Assembly (NCBI GenBank): GCA_029378245.1
Contig: JARKIF010000007.1
Span: forward strand, 992,001 to 1,056,000
Direction of reading: 5' to 3'
DNA: 64,000 nucleotides
DNA from: Roridomyces roridus
Lineage: Eukaryota > Basidiomycota > Agaricomycetes > Agaricales > Mycenaceae
Each line of letters starts with the position of its first letter. Position 1 is the first letter of the stretch. The notes below the pieces were generated by a model, which was given only the letters and a program-made list of their open reading frames with translations, searched no databases and had not been told where the DNA came from. Below, one piece after another: positions 1 through 12,602 of this stretch. Made by a program: the position numbers and the translations under genes.

Positions 1-1430
1 TGACGCGCGTCGGTGGCGCTGCATTCGTGCAGGGTCGACATCGAGATGCGCGAACCGCGCAAAGAGAGATAGGCCTGCAGATAATTTAGTAATCTACAGT
101 AGGAATTCAGATGACACGCACAATCCACTACGGATACGAGACCGGTAAGGTTTCCGGGAATTCGGGAAGAGGGCAAGATGGGAGACATGGAGCCACTCGT
201 AGTAGAGTCATGGGTGATGAAAAGGCGGTGAGAGTTGGCTGCTCGTGATTGAGTATGCACAATCGAGAGCCCTTGATGAGCGTAACGTACTTGCAAGAAG
301 CTTCTGGATTGTGAACGAGAGGAGGGAAGTCGGAGAGACAGCATATACTGCAACCTTTTCAGTATGGAATAGAGCAGTGGAGGCGAAACAGCTACCAGGG
401 TAACGATCGGCGCCGTCTGTGGACCCGTCCGGTGCCTTGATGAGAGCGACAAACTGGTTTAGCGGTGTGCTCAGGATCTCGTTGGTCTGAGAAGGAACTA
501 CTATTCGACCGACGTCGGTGACGCTGACTGCGCTGAGCAGTACGTTCGAGTCGTCGTCGATTACTGCGACGCTGCTGACGCCCTCCTCGCTCATAAGACG
601 CATAGCATCGAGGACGGTCGAGTTGCTGGTGGCCGTTACCACGGCAGAGAAGAGAGTCAAAGAGGGTAGCCGGAGGGAGGAAAGTGGTGTTTCCAGAAAA
701 GACGCTATGGGTTCATACGCCGCAAACCAGGTGAGTAGACGGCGGTCCGAGACGATACCAAGGAAGGAGCCATTGGGTGATTGTACGAGCACCCTGTGAG
801 CACCACGAGAAAAGACCTCCAGCAGAGATACTAGGGTTGCAGACTCGGGGAGGATCTCTAGCGGATTCTTCTCGGAAAGATCTGCGGTCAAGATGAAGGG
901 TGGAAAAAATAGAGCGTCATTGGCCACATACTGCTGACAAGACGCACAGCAACGTGTCCGGAGCGAGCTGCAGAGAAGATTGCGTCGACCCGGGGGTTGT
1001 CGAGGTCGTCGCGTAAGAGCGTGTGCCGAGTAGCAGCCAGGGTCAAAAAAGCATTGACGTCCGCAAACTGGTAGGGCGGGTTAGCAGAGATGGAAGCGAA
1101 CATGGGGTTTCTAACATCGAATAGACCACTGTATGGTTCCGTAGATTTCGCTGGGTCTGTAGCTTTCACAGCGAGACAGAATATCTTCTCTGAAAGAAGG
1201 ATCTTTGAGGGGTCATCATTCCGTCAGGAGGTAGCAGAGAGACACACTTCGCAGGCGTCTTCAACGCTGACTTCCGAGTCTACTTCGACTATGCGAGAGT
1301 CGATCAGGTCTGCAGCGAGCACTTTCGCCCAATCCCCTACCCACTGCTCAGCGTCGTCGGGTTCAGCTAGGACCTGAGGTGGCTCAGAGTCAATTGTAAA
1401 AGACTGGGACATGCGTTTGTTGGCCGCCAT
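1..1430 (-). CDS. Sds23/Moc1-like CBS-domain protein, 3' end cut by window edge
   Basis: Spliced protein starting at the ATG at 1430 (MAANKRMSQSF). CBS-type segments are visible: an early one around GLFD|FADVNAFLTLAA and HVAVRL, a second with HRVLVQSPNGSFLGIVSDRRLL, a third with STVLDAMRLMSEEGVSSVAVIDD, and a fourth with SLLSFTIQKLLA|TNSHRLFIT. The reading frame then continues through GLVSVVD and, after another intron, LSLFARFAHLDVDPARMQRHRRAS to base 1, so the gene is partial. An intron of about 50 bp lies after GLFD (donor GTTAGA). Four CBS repeats and the C-terminal RMQRHRRAS stretch fit the Sds23/Moc1 family, which in yeasts regulates PP2A-like phosphatase activity and the cell cycle; this role is by analogy. 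Simply reading to the stop at 208 would truncate the fourth CBS motif, so I prefer the spliced extension. Confidence 0.85.
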
Positions 1431-1566
1431 GGTGGAGGTCTTGGTCCATGCACGGTCACGTGTGACTTGGAGCGGGATCAAATTTCAAAATTATATTTTC
1501 CCGACCAACAAGTTTCCGCCCATCTCCCTCAGAGTTACTTTCGCCATAATATAGAGTGTGTAAAAG

Positions 1567-2260
1567 TCAAGAGTAGAGGTCAACCCATCCGCAACGCCAA
1601 ACGGAGTCATTAGCGGGATCCAGCCTGGAATTCTTTTCAGCAACAATCATAAAGGTGTGGCCGGACTCACCCCGGGCATATTCGAGAGCAAAGCATCCTG
1701 TGTGCATTTTGTACTGCTTGGCGACTCCTCGAGGCAGGTGATGTGCCATGCCCGGCGTGTATACTTCCTTCTCCAGCTGGCCCGGACTGAAAGCCCACTG
1801 CTCCCCGACCAAAATATTGAAGTAGTCGTCCGCGAGATGCATGCCCGTGTGTCCCTCTGTACCCAGAGGCGTGCCGAATATGAAGAGGTACTCGGTGATG
1901 CTGGCGTGGACGATGTACATGGCACCCATGGCCCCACCGGCGTTGTTGAACATCCACTCGTCCGAGTCGAGGTTGATGCGGACCTGGGTCGCGGGGTAGG
2001 TGCTGGATAGGTTGGTCACGATATGTTGGATCATGCCTGCTGTGTCGTTCGGATGAGAAGCAATCGCATCTTGCGCCAGTAGATTCAGTGCGACGGGGTC
2101 AAAGACATACCACCGGTCCTAGAAATATTGAGCATGGACAGAATATGTAGACGCGCAAGTTGCCCACCTTGATGCGGTCTAACCAGACCCCGACGATGCA
2201 GAGAAATAGCACGACCAAGGACCGGATGCTCCACTTGTTCAGAAAGGCTCTGGAGTTCAT
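1567..2260 (-). CDS. ERG2: C-8 sterol isomerase (ERG2)
   Basis: Two exons, 2168-2260 and 1567-2118, joined in phase with GTGGGC...CTAG borders, give a protein of about 214 residues, the usual ERG2 length. Exon 1 encodes a short N-terminus and one membrane helix (SLVVLFLCIVGVWLDRIK). Exon 2 begins DRWYVFDPVALNLL and carries the family core, with TEYLFIFGTPLGTEGHTG and a C-terminal WVDLYS. ERG2 proteins are ER membrane enzymes that shift the delta-8 double bond of fecosterol to delta-7 in ergosterol synthesis and are related to the mammalian sigma-1 receptor. The gene points towards the CBS gene on the same strand. No break is visible. Confidence 0.93.
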
Positions 2261-3681
2261 TGGCAGCAGAGGGAAATGTCGAAATATCAGGCCACTTTGT
2301 TTTCATCAAGAGAGATTATAACTGATGATATCTGACTCGACAGGATTTGACGCAGGGCCGAGATTTACAATTGGTGTGGAAAGGCCTCCAAGTTCTTGCC
2401 ACAGAAATGCGGAAGTCATCACCCAGCAGCTCAACCTAGAGACTTGAGAGGCTGCTCTGAGTGCTCATTTCTTCGTTTTTCGTGCTTGGGCCGTTGATTG
2501 TAGTCCCGTCTAGTCTCGTTCAAACTTTCTTGACTGAAGCTCGAATTGCTTTTTCCTCGGGACATGGAGATCTAGCGCTTGTAAGTAGTATGGTGGTGGA
2601 CGTCACAAAGTGACAAGTCTGCATCACTGATCTTGAACAGCCAATAACTCTTGGCACAAACCCTCAGATACCCCGAAACTGCATAATTAGCATTGTTTTC
2701 AATGGGTCTTGACATTCCATGGAGCAGAATAGTGAAATCCAAAATTTGAAAATTCTGGGGTTAATTTGGCCATCATTTGATCATTGTTGCCATCAATCAC
2801 GTCCTAAAATGGAAGGACTTCCCCAAAAGGGAGTGAGGGAAGTGACTGAACACCAATAAATGGAGGGGAGAAGCAAGGGGTATCAAAGATAAGGAATTGC
2901 CTATTATAGGAGGGGGGAGGGGGGTCCCTCTGAGGGCTGAAAAAAAAGTTTTGTACCAAATTTCTGCAGAACACCGGGAAGGCTCTGTTTGCTTAGCTAG
3001 ACCACTGAACAGAGTCCCAGTGGACTTGCTCAAATTTTTCAGTACATGGTCCCGGTTTGATCACGTGTCCAGATAGTCACGTGCTCAGGTCACATGAGGA
3101 GCCTCATCATCTCAGAATTTAGCCCAAAACCCCAATCTTGGGCTCCGGAGCTAAGGGAATGCACTAGAAGCCATTTGGAAGCATGTACAGGGAACAGGCA
3201 GGCCCAAATACCCAAAATAAGCTGATTTGATGCATCCCAAAAAGGAAATTTCCTTTTATAGAGGGGGGGAGGGTCAGCCAATTTGGGTGAAATAAAAAAT
3301 TCGAGGTGATGTACTGAACTCTTATCTTTGGTACCCCTTGGGGAGAAGCATTGGCAAGAGTGAATACAGTGTTTTCCACCACAACTCTTCACCCACAGGC
3401 GCTCAAACATCGAAAAAGCGCTCACCAAAGTTGTTCGACCGAGGCCAATTTGGCCATCAATTGATGGGATTTTCCCACGGCCCAAACTTTCGGATTTCGT
3501 CCACTCTTGGGGTATTGGGGGCTGCCGGGCGAGATCCGAGCTCAAAATTCCCAAAATTGTGACGTGACATGAAGTTTCGTCCACCACCATAGCAGAGACA
3601 AAGCGGAGACAAAGCGGCCCGGCCGCTTTGTCAAGTCGTTGTTGATCGACGCTGATCCGTCATTACAAACTACTTTCCTTC
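2261..3681. other. Gene-poor stretch with decayed, G-rich repeat-like sequence
   Basis: No convincing exon is seen. Blocks near 2800-3000 and 3200-3400 each have a G-rich tract after an ATTATAG or TTTATAG run, followed by an A-rich run. AAGGGGTATCAAAGATAAG (about 2876-2894) recurs inverted with one mismatch near 3325-3345. Two CACGTG palindromes lie 16 bp apart at 3062 and 3078. The open frame at 3090-3590 on the minus strand has no recognisable motif and runs through this low-complexity sequence, so it is not called a gene. A decayed mobile element is possible but unproven. Confidence 0.4.
3608..3632. promoter_or_regulatory. Perfect 12-bp inverted repeat upstream of the disulfide isomerase
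   Basis: GACAAAGCGGCC and GGCCGCTTTGTC flank a single C, 50 bp before the ATG at 3682. The left arm is preceded by a second direct copy of GAGACAAAGCG starting at 3595. Position and symmetry suggest a dimeric transcription-factor site, but the factor is unknown and the sequence is not the yeast unfolded-protein-response element. Confidence 0.4.
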
Positions 3682-5621
3682 ATGCGGTGGTCCACCATGC
3701 TGGGAGCTCTGCAAGAGCTGCCTGTTTCTGTCCTTTTGGCTTCCTTCGCACTCGTGTGTGCTGCTCTGCCGGCTCAGACAGCAGCCCTCAAACCCCCACT
3801 TACACCCGATAATTTCAAGTCCACAATCGCGGAGGGCGTTTGGTTTGTCGAGCATTTTTCTCCATATTGCGGTCACTGCCGTGCCTTTCTACCGACCTGG
3901 GAGAGTCTCGTGGCAAGCGAGCCAAAGGGAGTGCAGCTGGCGCAGGTGGATTGCTCCGTCAACGGAGGTGCGCTGATTCAGACACTCTCGCCCGACCTTG
4001 ATTTACACGATTCCAGACCTATGCGATGCAAATGGCATCAAGGGTTATCCTCAGCTGAACCTTTACCGCGACGGAGAATTCGTCGAAAAGTACAAGGGCA
4101 ACCGTGACTTTGACCTCCTCACGGAGTATCTCGCTAAACACGTTGAACCTGCGTCGCCTCCTCCACCTCCGCCACCACCAGCCGTTGTCTCGGAGCCTCT
4201 CAACCCCCATGGAGAGGTTCTCGTTCTAGAACCGGATAACTTTTACGCTACGCTTGAGAAAGGCGCGACCTTCATCAAGTTTTATGCGCCGTGGTGCGGT
4301 CACTGCAAGAAGCTTGCACCTACGTGGAAGCAGCTTGCCAAGTCCGCAAAGGACAAAGTTACTATTGCGGAGGTCAACTGTGAGGACCACAAGAAACTCT
4401 GCGACTCGCAAGGTGTGGAAGGATTTCCCACATTGGTATACTACCCACCTGGAGGGCCCAAGTCCGAATATACGAGCGGTCGCAAGTTTGATCAACTCAA
4501 ATCCTTTGTAGACAAGGCCAGCGCATCGTACGTTGTTCTATTGTTGTCCTGAGCCAACCTTATATATTATCTTTTCAGTGCTCTCCAAGCAATTCAGCCC
4601 GAAGAAGTCGATGCCTACGTCACCGAGAACCCGGCCATCTACCTGCTGCTGCACCCTGCAGGAGATTCAGAACTTCTGAAAACAATTGCCCGCCTTGCTG
4701 CACCCTTACTCGGCTCTCCCCTTATCTTCACATCCCCAGCACCCGCGCTCTTTGAGCGCTTCAAGGTCCCCGAATCTGCCCCTTGGGCCGTTGTTGCGCT
4801 CAAGGACCGTAATCCACACACGGCAGCGGCAATGTACATCGGCGGGACGACGTTGGACACGAATGGTGACTTGCCTGCATGGCTCCTCGCGAACCGTCTG
4901 CCGACGTTCATGGAGCTTACGCAGGATACGTTCCAAAGTGTGATGAACGCGCCTCATGCTCCGCTGGTCGTCATTGCTGCTGTGGATGCTACCACGCGTG
5001 ACAAGGTTGCGGAGCGATTCCGAGATATGGCCATGAAATGGCGTGTGCGCACGGGCGGCACGGGTATTTCTCACGGCCGCTCAGTGGTCTTTACTTGGAT
5101 GGACGCGGAGCGGTGGGAGAGCTGGATGAAGAGCATGTATGGAATCCGCAAGAGCCGCAGTGGCGAAATCGAGGATGCCGGCGTCGTTATTGCTGACCAC
5201 AAGGTTAGTTGTGCAACAAATGGGGTGGGCGGGCCCGATTACCCGGCTGACTGAATTGCCAGATTTTGAAGTACTACGATACTGAACAATCCAACACGCC
5301 AATCAAACTAACGTCGCCGAGCATCTTTTCCGCGCTTGAAGGCGCGGCAGATGGCACCCTGCGTGCGAAGAACTCGGAAAACATTGTTGAACGGATAGCT
5401 CGTGTGGGTTATTTGTATTGTTCTTTGTCTCCATCGCTCACACGTCGGGACAGTATCTGAACGCGAAGCTGACGTCGATTGAGAAGAATATTCTTGAACG
5501 CCCATTCTACGCATTGGGCCTACTTTCACTGTCTCTCGTGGCCATGTACTCGGTCCTGCGGCGTTGTTTGGGGGATGATTCTGCCTACGACAGGGATAGC
5601 AAGTCGGGGAGAATGGACTAA
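3682..5621 (+). CDS. Membrane-anchored protein disulfide isomerase (TMX3/PDI-like)
   Basis: Multi-exon gene. The N-terminus is a signal peptide (hydrophobic LPVSVLLASFALVCAALPA). Thioredoxin domain 1 carries the active site SPYCGHC and ends with GYPQLNLYRDGE. A polyproline linker (SPPPPPPPPAVV) joins it to thioredoxin domain 2 with APWCGHC and the cis-Pro motif GFPTLVYY. A long redox-inactive region follows (LYLLLHPAGD..., FVVFTWMDAERWESW). The C-terminus has one transmembrane helix (FYALGLLSLSLVAMYSV) and a short charged tail, so the protein should be an ER type I membrane oxidoreductase that forms or isomerises disulfides. Introns lie after DCSVNGG, after VDKASA, after IADHK and before YLNAKL. 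ATG 3697 is a possible alternative start. A palindrome sits just upstream. Confidence 0.9.
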
Positions 5622-5814
5622 TCTACGTGTACGATAATTTTAGGCTGAGTAATGCAATCCTCTTATCTGTACGTTTCACCAAAATACAAATGCGGATTTT
5701 CCGCAACTGTTCGCTACCGACAAACCATGTGCTTCACTGGAGTCACACTTATCTTCTTCTATTTAGCGTTGGTTGAGCTTGAGATCCCCCAAATCGAAGG
5801 CGGGGTACCAGGCG

Positions 5815-8800
5815 ATGGACAATCAACTTCCAATCACGCTGCCCGACGCGTCTGATTCCGAATCGTGCGTTGATACCTCCTCGTCCCTTGCACGACGCTC
5901 AGGCGCTCACATTCCAGGATCTGGACACACGACTTGGCTTTTCCCTTGTATGCGGCGGCATTATCCGTGCTCGTTCTGTTGCTTCGTGCATTCAGGCGTA
6001 CCGCTGAAAAATCCACTCCGGACCTCTCTTGGAAAGACTCAAAAAAATATGGCGGCCTTGTCGTTTTGGCTTATAACATCGTTCGCTTTTTGGCGTGCCT
6101 GACTCTTGTGGAGCTGTCGACCGCGTCCCTGGTCATACACGGCGCGAAATTGGACACGGCGGTGTGGGGGATACACCTCGGACTTGCTGGCTTCTACGTG
6201 CGTCACAAGTCTAATATTCTTTCGGTGTCTGACTTGCAATAGGCATACGCGTCTCTGCTTGCTGCAGCCGCCATTGTCCCTACCTCGAAATTTGGGCCGG
6301 TAGCCAAGGGACATCTGGACTTGATCCTCCTTGTCGCCTTTGGTGTCTATTCCTACCGGGATATCTTTCCGCTTGCCACATATTCATGGCCCGTGCAAGA
6401 TGCCGCAGAGGGTCGCATTCTACGGGTGAAGCTCATCGTGCTCACCGTCGCGGCTGTTGTTGTCCCGTTGCTTACACCACGGACCTATGTCCCTGTTGAC
6501 CCCTTGGTGCGTATCCGTCGTTTTCCTCACTGTAGACTCATGTTGTGGTCTAGAATCCAATGCCTGTTCCCAACGCTGAGCAGACGGCGTCGCCCCTGTC
6601 CTTGCTGTTCTTCAACTACCTGGACTCTGTCGTCTATCAGGCGTACAAGCTCCCTCATCTGCCCTACGATCTTTTGCCCCCGCTCGCAGATACGGATCAC
6701 TCTGAGAATCTGAAAGCCCGAGGATTCCCCGTATGTCTGCACATATCCCTCAAACACCGCTCAATTCTGACCACTAAAGAATCTTGACCCTTTCCGGGGT
6801 GCGGGTAGACGCCACATCTTCTTTGGATTGATGAAGACTTTCCGGTCAGCTTGAGCACTTTCTTTTCTTTGACCAGAAAGTGAATCATTTGTCACAGGAG
6901 CGAATATCTCACCATCGTCTGCATACTCACGGTGTATGTTGCTTGCACGTTCGCTTCCCCCATCGGCATTAACCGCGTCCTGGCGTAAGAACTTACTTTG
7001 TGCTTTGCGCTATGTTGACACCTTGCTGTCAGATATCTGGAAGATGGAACCAGCAGTTCTGAATTCAGGCCATTCCTTTGGATCATGTGGCTTGCTCTCG
7101 GACCCCTTGCGGGTACGACAGCCACGCAAGCGTACTTCAGCATTGCCAAGCGCATCTTGGTACAAGTGGAGGGTCTCCTGACAGAACTCATCTTCGAGCA
7201 CGCGCTGCGTGTGCGCGTAAAGGCGCAGAACCCTGACGGCAACCCTGCACCATCGGACGCCGAGTCATCTGAAGGGACACTCAATGTTGGCGACGCACAA
7301 TCGGACGCAAGCAGTGAAACCGTACAAGGCACCCAGAGTACGACTTCCAAGGATGCGAAGAGCAGTGGCTCCTCCGCCGCAACCAGCTCAGTCGATGTAG
7401 GCCGCATCATGAATCTTGTTAGCACCGACCTGCGTAATGTGACGGAGATGTCGGACTTCCTGATGTTACTATTTTACCTTCCCGCGAGTGTTATCTTCAG
7501 CGTCATCTTCCTCTATGTTGTGCTGGGCTGGAGGTGCGCTTCCCCCCTTTTTTTGCCAGACCTTTGCTCATTCACACAGTGCATTCGTGGGGATGGCAAC
7601 AATGGTTATACTGTTCCCTTTGTCCGGTATTGCGTCCCAGTTCCTGCAGGACATCCAGAAGGGTCGTATTAAAGCGGCTGATGCACGTATTGGAACGATC
7701 ACCGAGAGTAAGTGTTGATTCGTCATCTTGATGCCGTCTTGACAAATTCCTTGTAGCGATGAACGTTCTCCGTATGATCAAGTTGTTCGGTTGGGAAGAA
7801 AAAATGCTCAACCGAGTCAACGAAAAGCGAGAGGCCGAATTGCATTGGATTTGGAAGCGGGAGATATTCGAATGGGTTGCAAACACTGTCAAGTGAGTAC
7901 TGGTCTGTATAGACTTGACTTGTGGCTGAATGGACCTTGACAGCTCCACCATTCCAAGTGCGGTCTATTCTTCCTTCTCTAGCTTCCTCCTAACCCTTCT
8001 AAGTTATAACAATGATGGTGACTTACATTAGTTTCGTCAGTGGCCCGTCCTATATGTAACTTTGGAGTTGCTGATTTCCTTCAGACCGTTCTGATGAAAC
8101 AAGAGCTCCGGCCGTCAATCGTGTTCTCCACCCTGCCGGTCTTCGATATTCTCCGGAACCAATTGCACATGGCCAACTATCGTCTCATCCAGTTTATCGA
8201 TGCCAAAGTCTCCATCGACCGTATCAACGACTTTTTGCACAATGTAATTTTTTCAGTACAACCTTCGATCCTTCCCCTGATTTTCCCTCATAGACGGAGC
8301 TTCTGGATACATTCGCCGAGTCTGAGGAGACCGCCGAGTTCCTGGCGGAGGAAACACCTGCCGAATCCGAGATGATTGGTTTCCGTGATGCCTCATTCAC
8401 TTGGTCGAATGACAGCGATGGGACTGTCACGCCGTCCAGACGCAAGTTTGTTCTTCGTATCGACGAGGAATTGCTCTTCAAGCGTGGTTGCATCAATCTG
8501 GTTGTATGTGTCTTATCATTGTTTTTCAAACAGTGGGACTGAATTCCTTCAGCTCGGCCCCACTGGTGCAGGAAAAACATCGTAAGCTTGAATACCAGCT
8601 TGGCTTTGTCGCTTGCTGATGTCTCGCCAGGTTGCTCATGGCTTTACTGGGTGAGTTTTTCAATGCGCGGGTTACAGTTGTCCCAACGCATATCAAGGCG
8701 AAATGCATTTCATTCCCTCCACACCCAACTCTTGGTTCAATCTTCCTCGCGCGGGAGGGGTGGCATACGCATCCCAGGAGTCCTGGGTTTTGAATGAGAC

Positions 8801-11800
8801 CATCCGCGACAATATCTTGTTCGGCGCAGAGTACGAGGAAGAACGGTGAATTTTTCGTGATATTTTTCATGTAATTTAAACTGAGACTGGCACAGGTACA
8901 AAAAAGTCATTCATCAGTGCGCTCTTGAGCGTGATCTAGAGTTGTTTGACGCTGGCGGTTAGTCCTTGCTCTTGGTTCATGGTATGCAAAAAGGCTGAAA
9001 TCTTGACAGATGCCTCCGAAGTCGGCGAGAAGGGGTTCGTTCTCGTTCTTGCGTCTAGTTGCTAGCTGAACTTTTTTTCTCAGCCTGACTCTGAGTGGTG
9101 GACAGAAGGTGAATCCATTTTCCCTCTCAACTATTCTTTTGGAAGTGAACAATTTTGTCTTAGGCGAGAATTACGCTGGCGCGAGCCATTTACAATAAAG
9201 CCGCTATCGTTCTCCTCGATGATGTCCTTGCTGCATTAGGTTTGCGTTTTTTCAATTTAAAACATCTTCTTCTCTGATCCTCTCTACAGAGTGTGTAGTC
9301 CCCGTACTTTCCATACCCAGAGACTGACCTCATATAGCGTTCACACCTCGAAATGGATCGTGGAAAAATGTTTCAGTGGCGATTTGGTCCGGGGCCGAAC
9401 CATCATCTTGGTCGTACGTGGCTCCTTTGACTGCCATATCGAAACCGACGATTTCTCAGACGCACAATGTCGCCTTGGCTGCCCCTGTCGCTGATTTCAC
9501 CGTTTCCATCGGCCTGAACGGAGAGATTTTGAGTCAAGGATCAGTTGCAGATGCCCTCCAGCACGACATAGCATTGGCGGAGGAAGCTAATGCAGAGCTG
9601 GAGGTGCTCGAACAAGTTGTCGATCCAGCACCGACGGAGGAAAAGAAGGACGTCAAAGACGGTAAACTGATCCTTGCGGAGGAAGTAAAACTGGGTCGAG
9701 TCAAGTGGTCTGCTGGTGAGTTTATTGTCATTTTTGATCGAGCGGGGTTTGAATTGGTTCAGTTGGTCTTTACCTCCGTGGCTTGGGCGGTTTCGGATTC
9801 TACACCATTTTCCTCGGATTCTACACCCTATCTCAAATGGGGCAGATCTTTGGCACATGGTATCTCGGGTATTTTGCGTCGCTATATGAAACCAGCCCCA
9901 GCGGTTCAGTATCTGTTGCCTAGTGCGTCGTTCTCAGTGTCCCATATTCACCATCCCAATCTTTCAAAGCCACATGCAAATATACGGGTTGATCACCGTG
10001 TTCGATATCCTCACCCGTTCAATTGGAGACGTCACCTTTGCTTACGCCGTCTTACGCGCCTCCCGAAGCATTCATCGAGCGCTGATCAAATCCATCCTCG
10101 GCACAACTCTGCGATGGCTCGATACAACGCCCACGTCCAGAGTCATTGCTCGATTCACGGCTGATATCACGGCTGGTGGGTGATTGTGGCGGTTTGCGGC
10201 AATTTACTAACGTTTTCCAGTCGATGGTCCCATTCTCAACGTGTTTGCTGGTTTCGTCTTTGTCACAATATCTATCCTGCTGTCATTCGGAGCAGTGGTG
10301 CTCTTGACCCCCATCTTTTCCATACCGGGAGTCGGTGCGGGCATCATTGGTGGAATCCTCGGGCAACTCTTCATCAAGGCTCAACTTTCAGTCAAGCGGG
10401 AAGCTAGTAATGCTAAAGCCCCCGTGTTGGGTCACTTCAGTGCAGCCATCGCGGGTCTGCCTTCCATCCGAGCCTACGGGGCTCAAGGATCCTTCATCTC
10501 AGAGTCCCTTCGTCGGATTAACAAGTACACGAGAGCCGCCAGGACCCTCAACAATTTGGATCGTTGGGTCGGCGTGAGGCTTGCAGTGGTCGGGAACTTC
10601 CTTGCCGCCTTCTTGGCGATCTACCTCGTCTACTATCAACAGGAGCGATCCAACACAGTCGGCTTCTCCCTTTCGCTCTCCGCAGGATTCAGCATGCGGA
10701 TTCTCTTTTGGGTACCTAAAAACTCTGTCGCTGCGTGTTTATCTGATGAGACGCCAGGTCCGCATCTGGAATGATACGCAAATACAAGGCAACAGTCTCG
10801 AGCGGATCCAGCAATATATTGACATTGAGCAAGAACCCAAGCCTTCAGAAGCAGGGAAACCACCAGCACATTGGCCAACCAGTGGTCAACTCATCGTCGA
10901 GAAATTGTCTGCACGGTATTCGCCCGACGGTCCGAAAGTGTTGCGCGAGATATCGTTCAACGTTAATGCAGGTGAACGTGTTGGGATTGGTGAGTGAAGC
11001 ACCTTTTCGTTGCATCGCGTCTGAGCGTCTTCAGTTGGCCGCACTGGGTCTGGCAAGTCTAGTCTGACCCTCGCTTTGCTACGGTCTATTTACACCGAGG
11101 GAACGGTTTATTATGACGGGATTGCCACATCGTCCATAAATCTGGACGCCTTGCGGTCTAATATTACCATCATCCCGCAAATGGTGAGTCTCTCGCATTC
11201 CGTTCATATCTGGGACTCACAGACGACAGCCCGAATTGTTGTCGGGGTCTTTGCGACACAACTTGGACCCTTTCGGCCAATACGACGATTTGACTCTGAA
11301 CAATGCCCTGCGGGCTGCGGGATTGTTCTCCCTCCAAGAGGAGATGGACGAAGGCCGGCTGGTACTGGATAGTATCATTTCTAGCGGTGGCTCCAATCTT
11401 TCGGTGGGGCAGAGGCAGATCCTCGCCCTCGGTAAGTCCCTCCTCGTCGTTTGGTCTCATGCACTGACCACCTCCTCTAGCCCGCGCAATCGTGCGGGAC
11501 AGCAAAGTCTTGATTTTGGGTTGGTTTCATCCAACATCTGCCTGGACGAATCTGACACCTTGCAGATGAGGCCACGTCTGCCATCGACTACAAAACGGAC
11601 ACTGTCATCCAAGCGTCGTTGCGTCACGAGCTGAAGTCGGATGTGACCGTCCTGACTGTCGCTCACCGGCTGCAAACGATCCTTGACTCTGACAAAATCG
11701 CAAGTGCTCTTTTTGTAGGCAAGCGCAGGTATTGACCGATGTCTAGATGGTTCTCGACGAGGGCCGTATTGTCGAATTCGACGCGCCCAAGGTACTCCTT

Positions 11801-11890
11801 CAGAATCCCAAGGGCAAGTTGCGCGCGTTGGTGGATGAGTCGGGCGACAAGGAGCAACTGTACGCGATGGCCGAGGGCAAGGGGCAGTAG
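5815..11890 (+). CDS. ABCC/MRP-type full-size ABC transporter
   Basis: About 25 short exons. ATG 5815 gives [17 protein letters not shown] and splices to [17 protein letters not shown], the first helix of an N-terminal membrane region. TMD1 follows ([21 protein letters not shown] and others) with a Ser/Thr-rich loop at about 7250-7390. NBD1 has Walker [10 protein letters not shown], signature LSGGQK, and Walker [12 protein letters not shown] with Asp in place of the catalytic Glu, as is usual in ABCC proteins; its H-loop is THNVALA. TMD2 runs from [18 protein letters not shown]2 has Walker [10 protein letters not shown], signature LSVGQRQ, Walker [13 protein letters not shown] and H-loop AHRLQ. 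The protein ends at GKGQ. ABCC exporters move conjugated or bulky anions across the vacuolar or plasma membrane; the substrate here is unknown. The last exons are duplicated as a broken copy at 16451. Confidence 0.9.
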
Positions 11891-12067
11891 AATGAAAGAT
11901 TCAAAGTCGGTGTACTAATTATTATCTTATTTCAAGAGACAACACGATGAGGGATGATGATGAGGGAAGGGCCGCGTCCCTCTGAGTCTGAAGCTCTGAA
12001 TGCGCATGCGCTGTGCAAGACGCGATCTGCACTGATCGAGTCGGGCCTGTTGCCAAGAGAACTGATG

Positions 12068-12130
12068 GTGTTGCACCTTGCACCCTGTTGCACCTTGGTT
12101 GCACCTTGAGGCTTGTTCCACCTTGGTTGC
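12068..12130. repeat. Degenerate TTGCACCTTG tandem repeat
   Basis: Short units of TTGCACCTTG and TTGCACCTTGGT repeat imperfectly about five times in the intergenic stretch downstream of the ABC transporter. The rest of 11891-12600 shows no gene I can support. Confidence 0.55.
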
Positions 12131-12602
12131 GCTTCGCAATCGGTTCCAACCTCTGTTTAGCAGCCCAATCGCCCATACATCGTCTGCCCCGACGACTCCA
12201 GAGCTTTGAACGTTTGGAACTGCGGCGAGGTGCAAGCGAGGTGCTTGGCCCAGTTGTACATACACAACCCTCAAGGCCTCTCGAGGCTCGAACGACCGAC
12301 GCGCGTCCCTACATCGCACCCGATCGGCTCCTTACTATCGGTCGTCAACGACTGTCCATAGGGAACAGCTCGAGAACAGCTCCGACGATCTACTTGGCAC
12401 CACGCAACTCACGCTTCTCGAATTGCAAAATTGCAAGACCGGTAAGACCGGTACCGTAAAGACTCAAGTTTATGCAGCCACTATAAGGAACTTGCGAGTC
12501 TTGGCCTTCCCATGAGGAATCACTCGAAGCGTAGGTTTTGCTTCAACAAGCCTGAAAAATTGGAGGGAGAGCACTGCGAGCTAGTACTCCGAGATCCAAT
12601 AA

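Noticed and set aside
208..927. Stop at 208 taken as the end of the CBS protein
   Set aside because: A splice just before it restores the last CBS motif (TNSHRLFIT, LSLFARF, RMQRHRRAS), so 208 is inside an intron-exon junction and not the true end.
3090..3590. 166-codon minus-strand frame
   Set aside because: It runs through G-rich low-complexity sequence, has no motif and no homology I can recognise, and lacks splice support.
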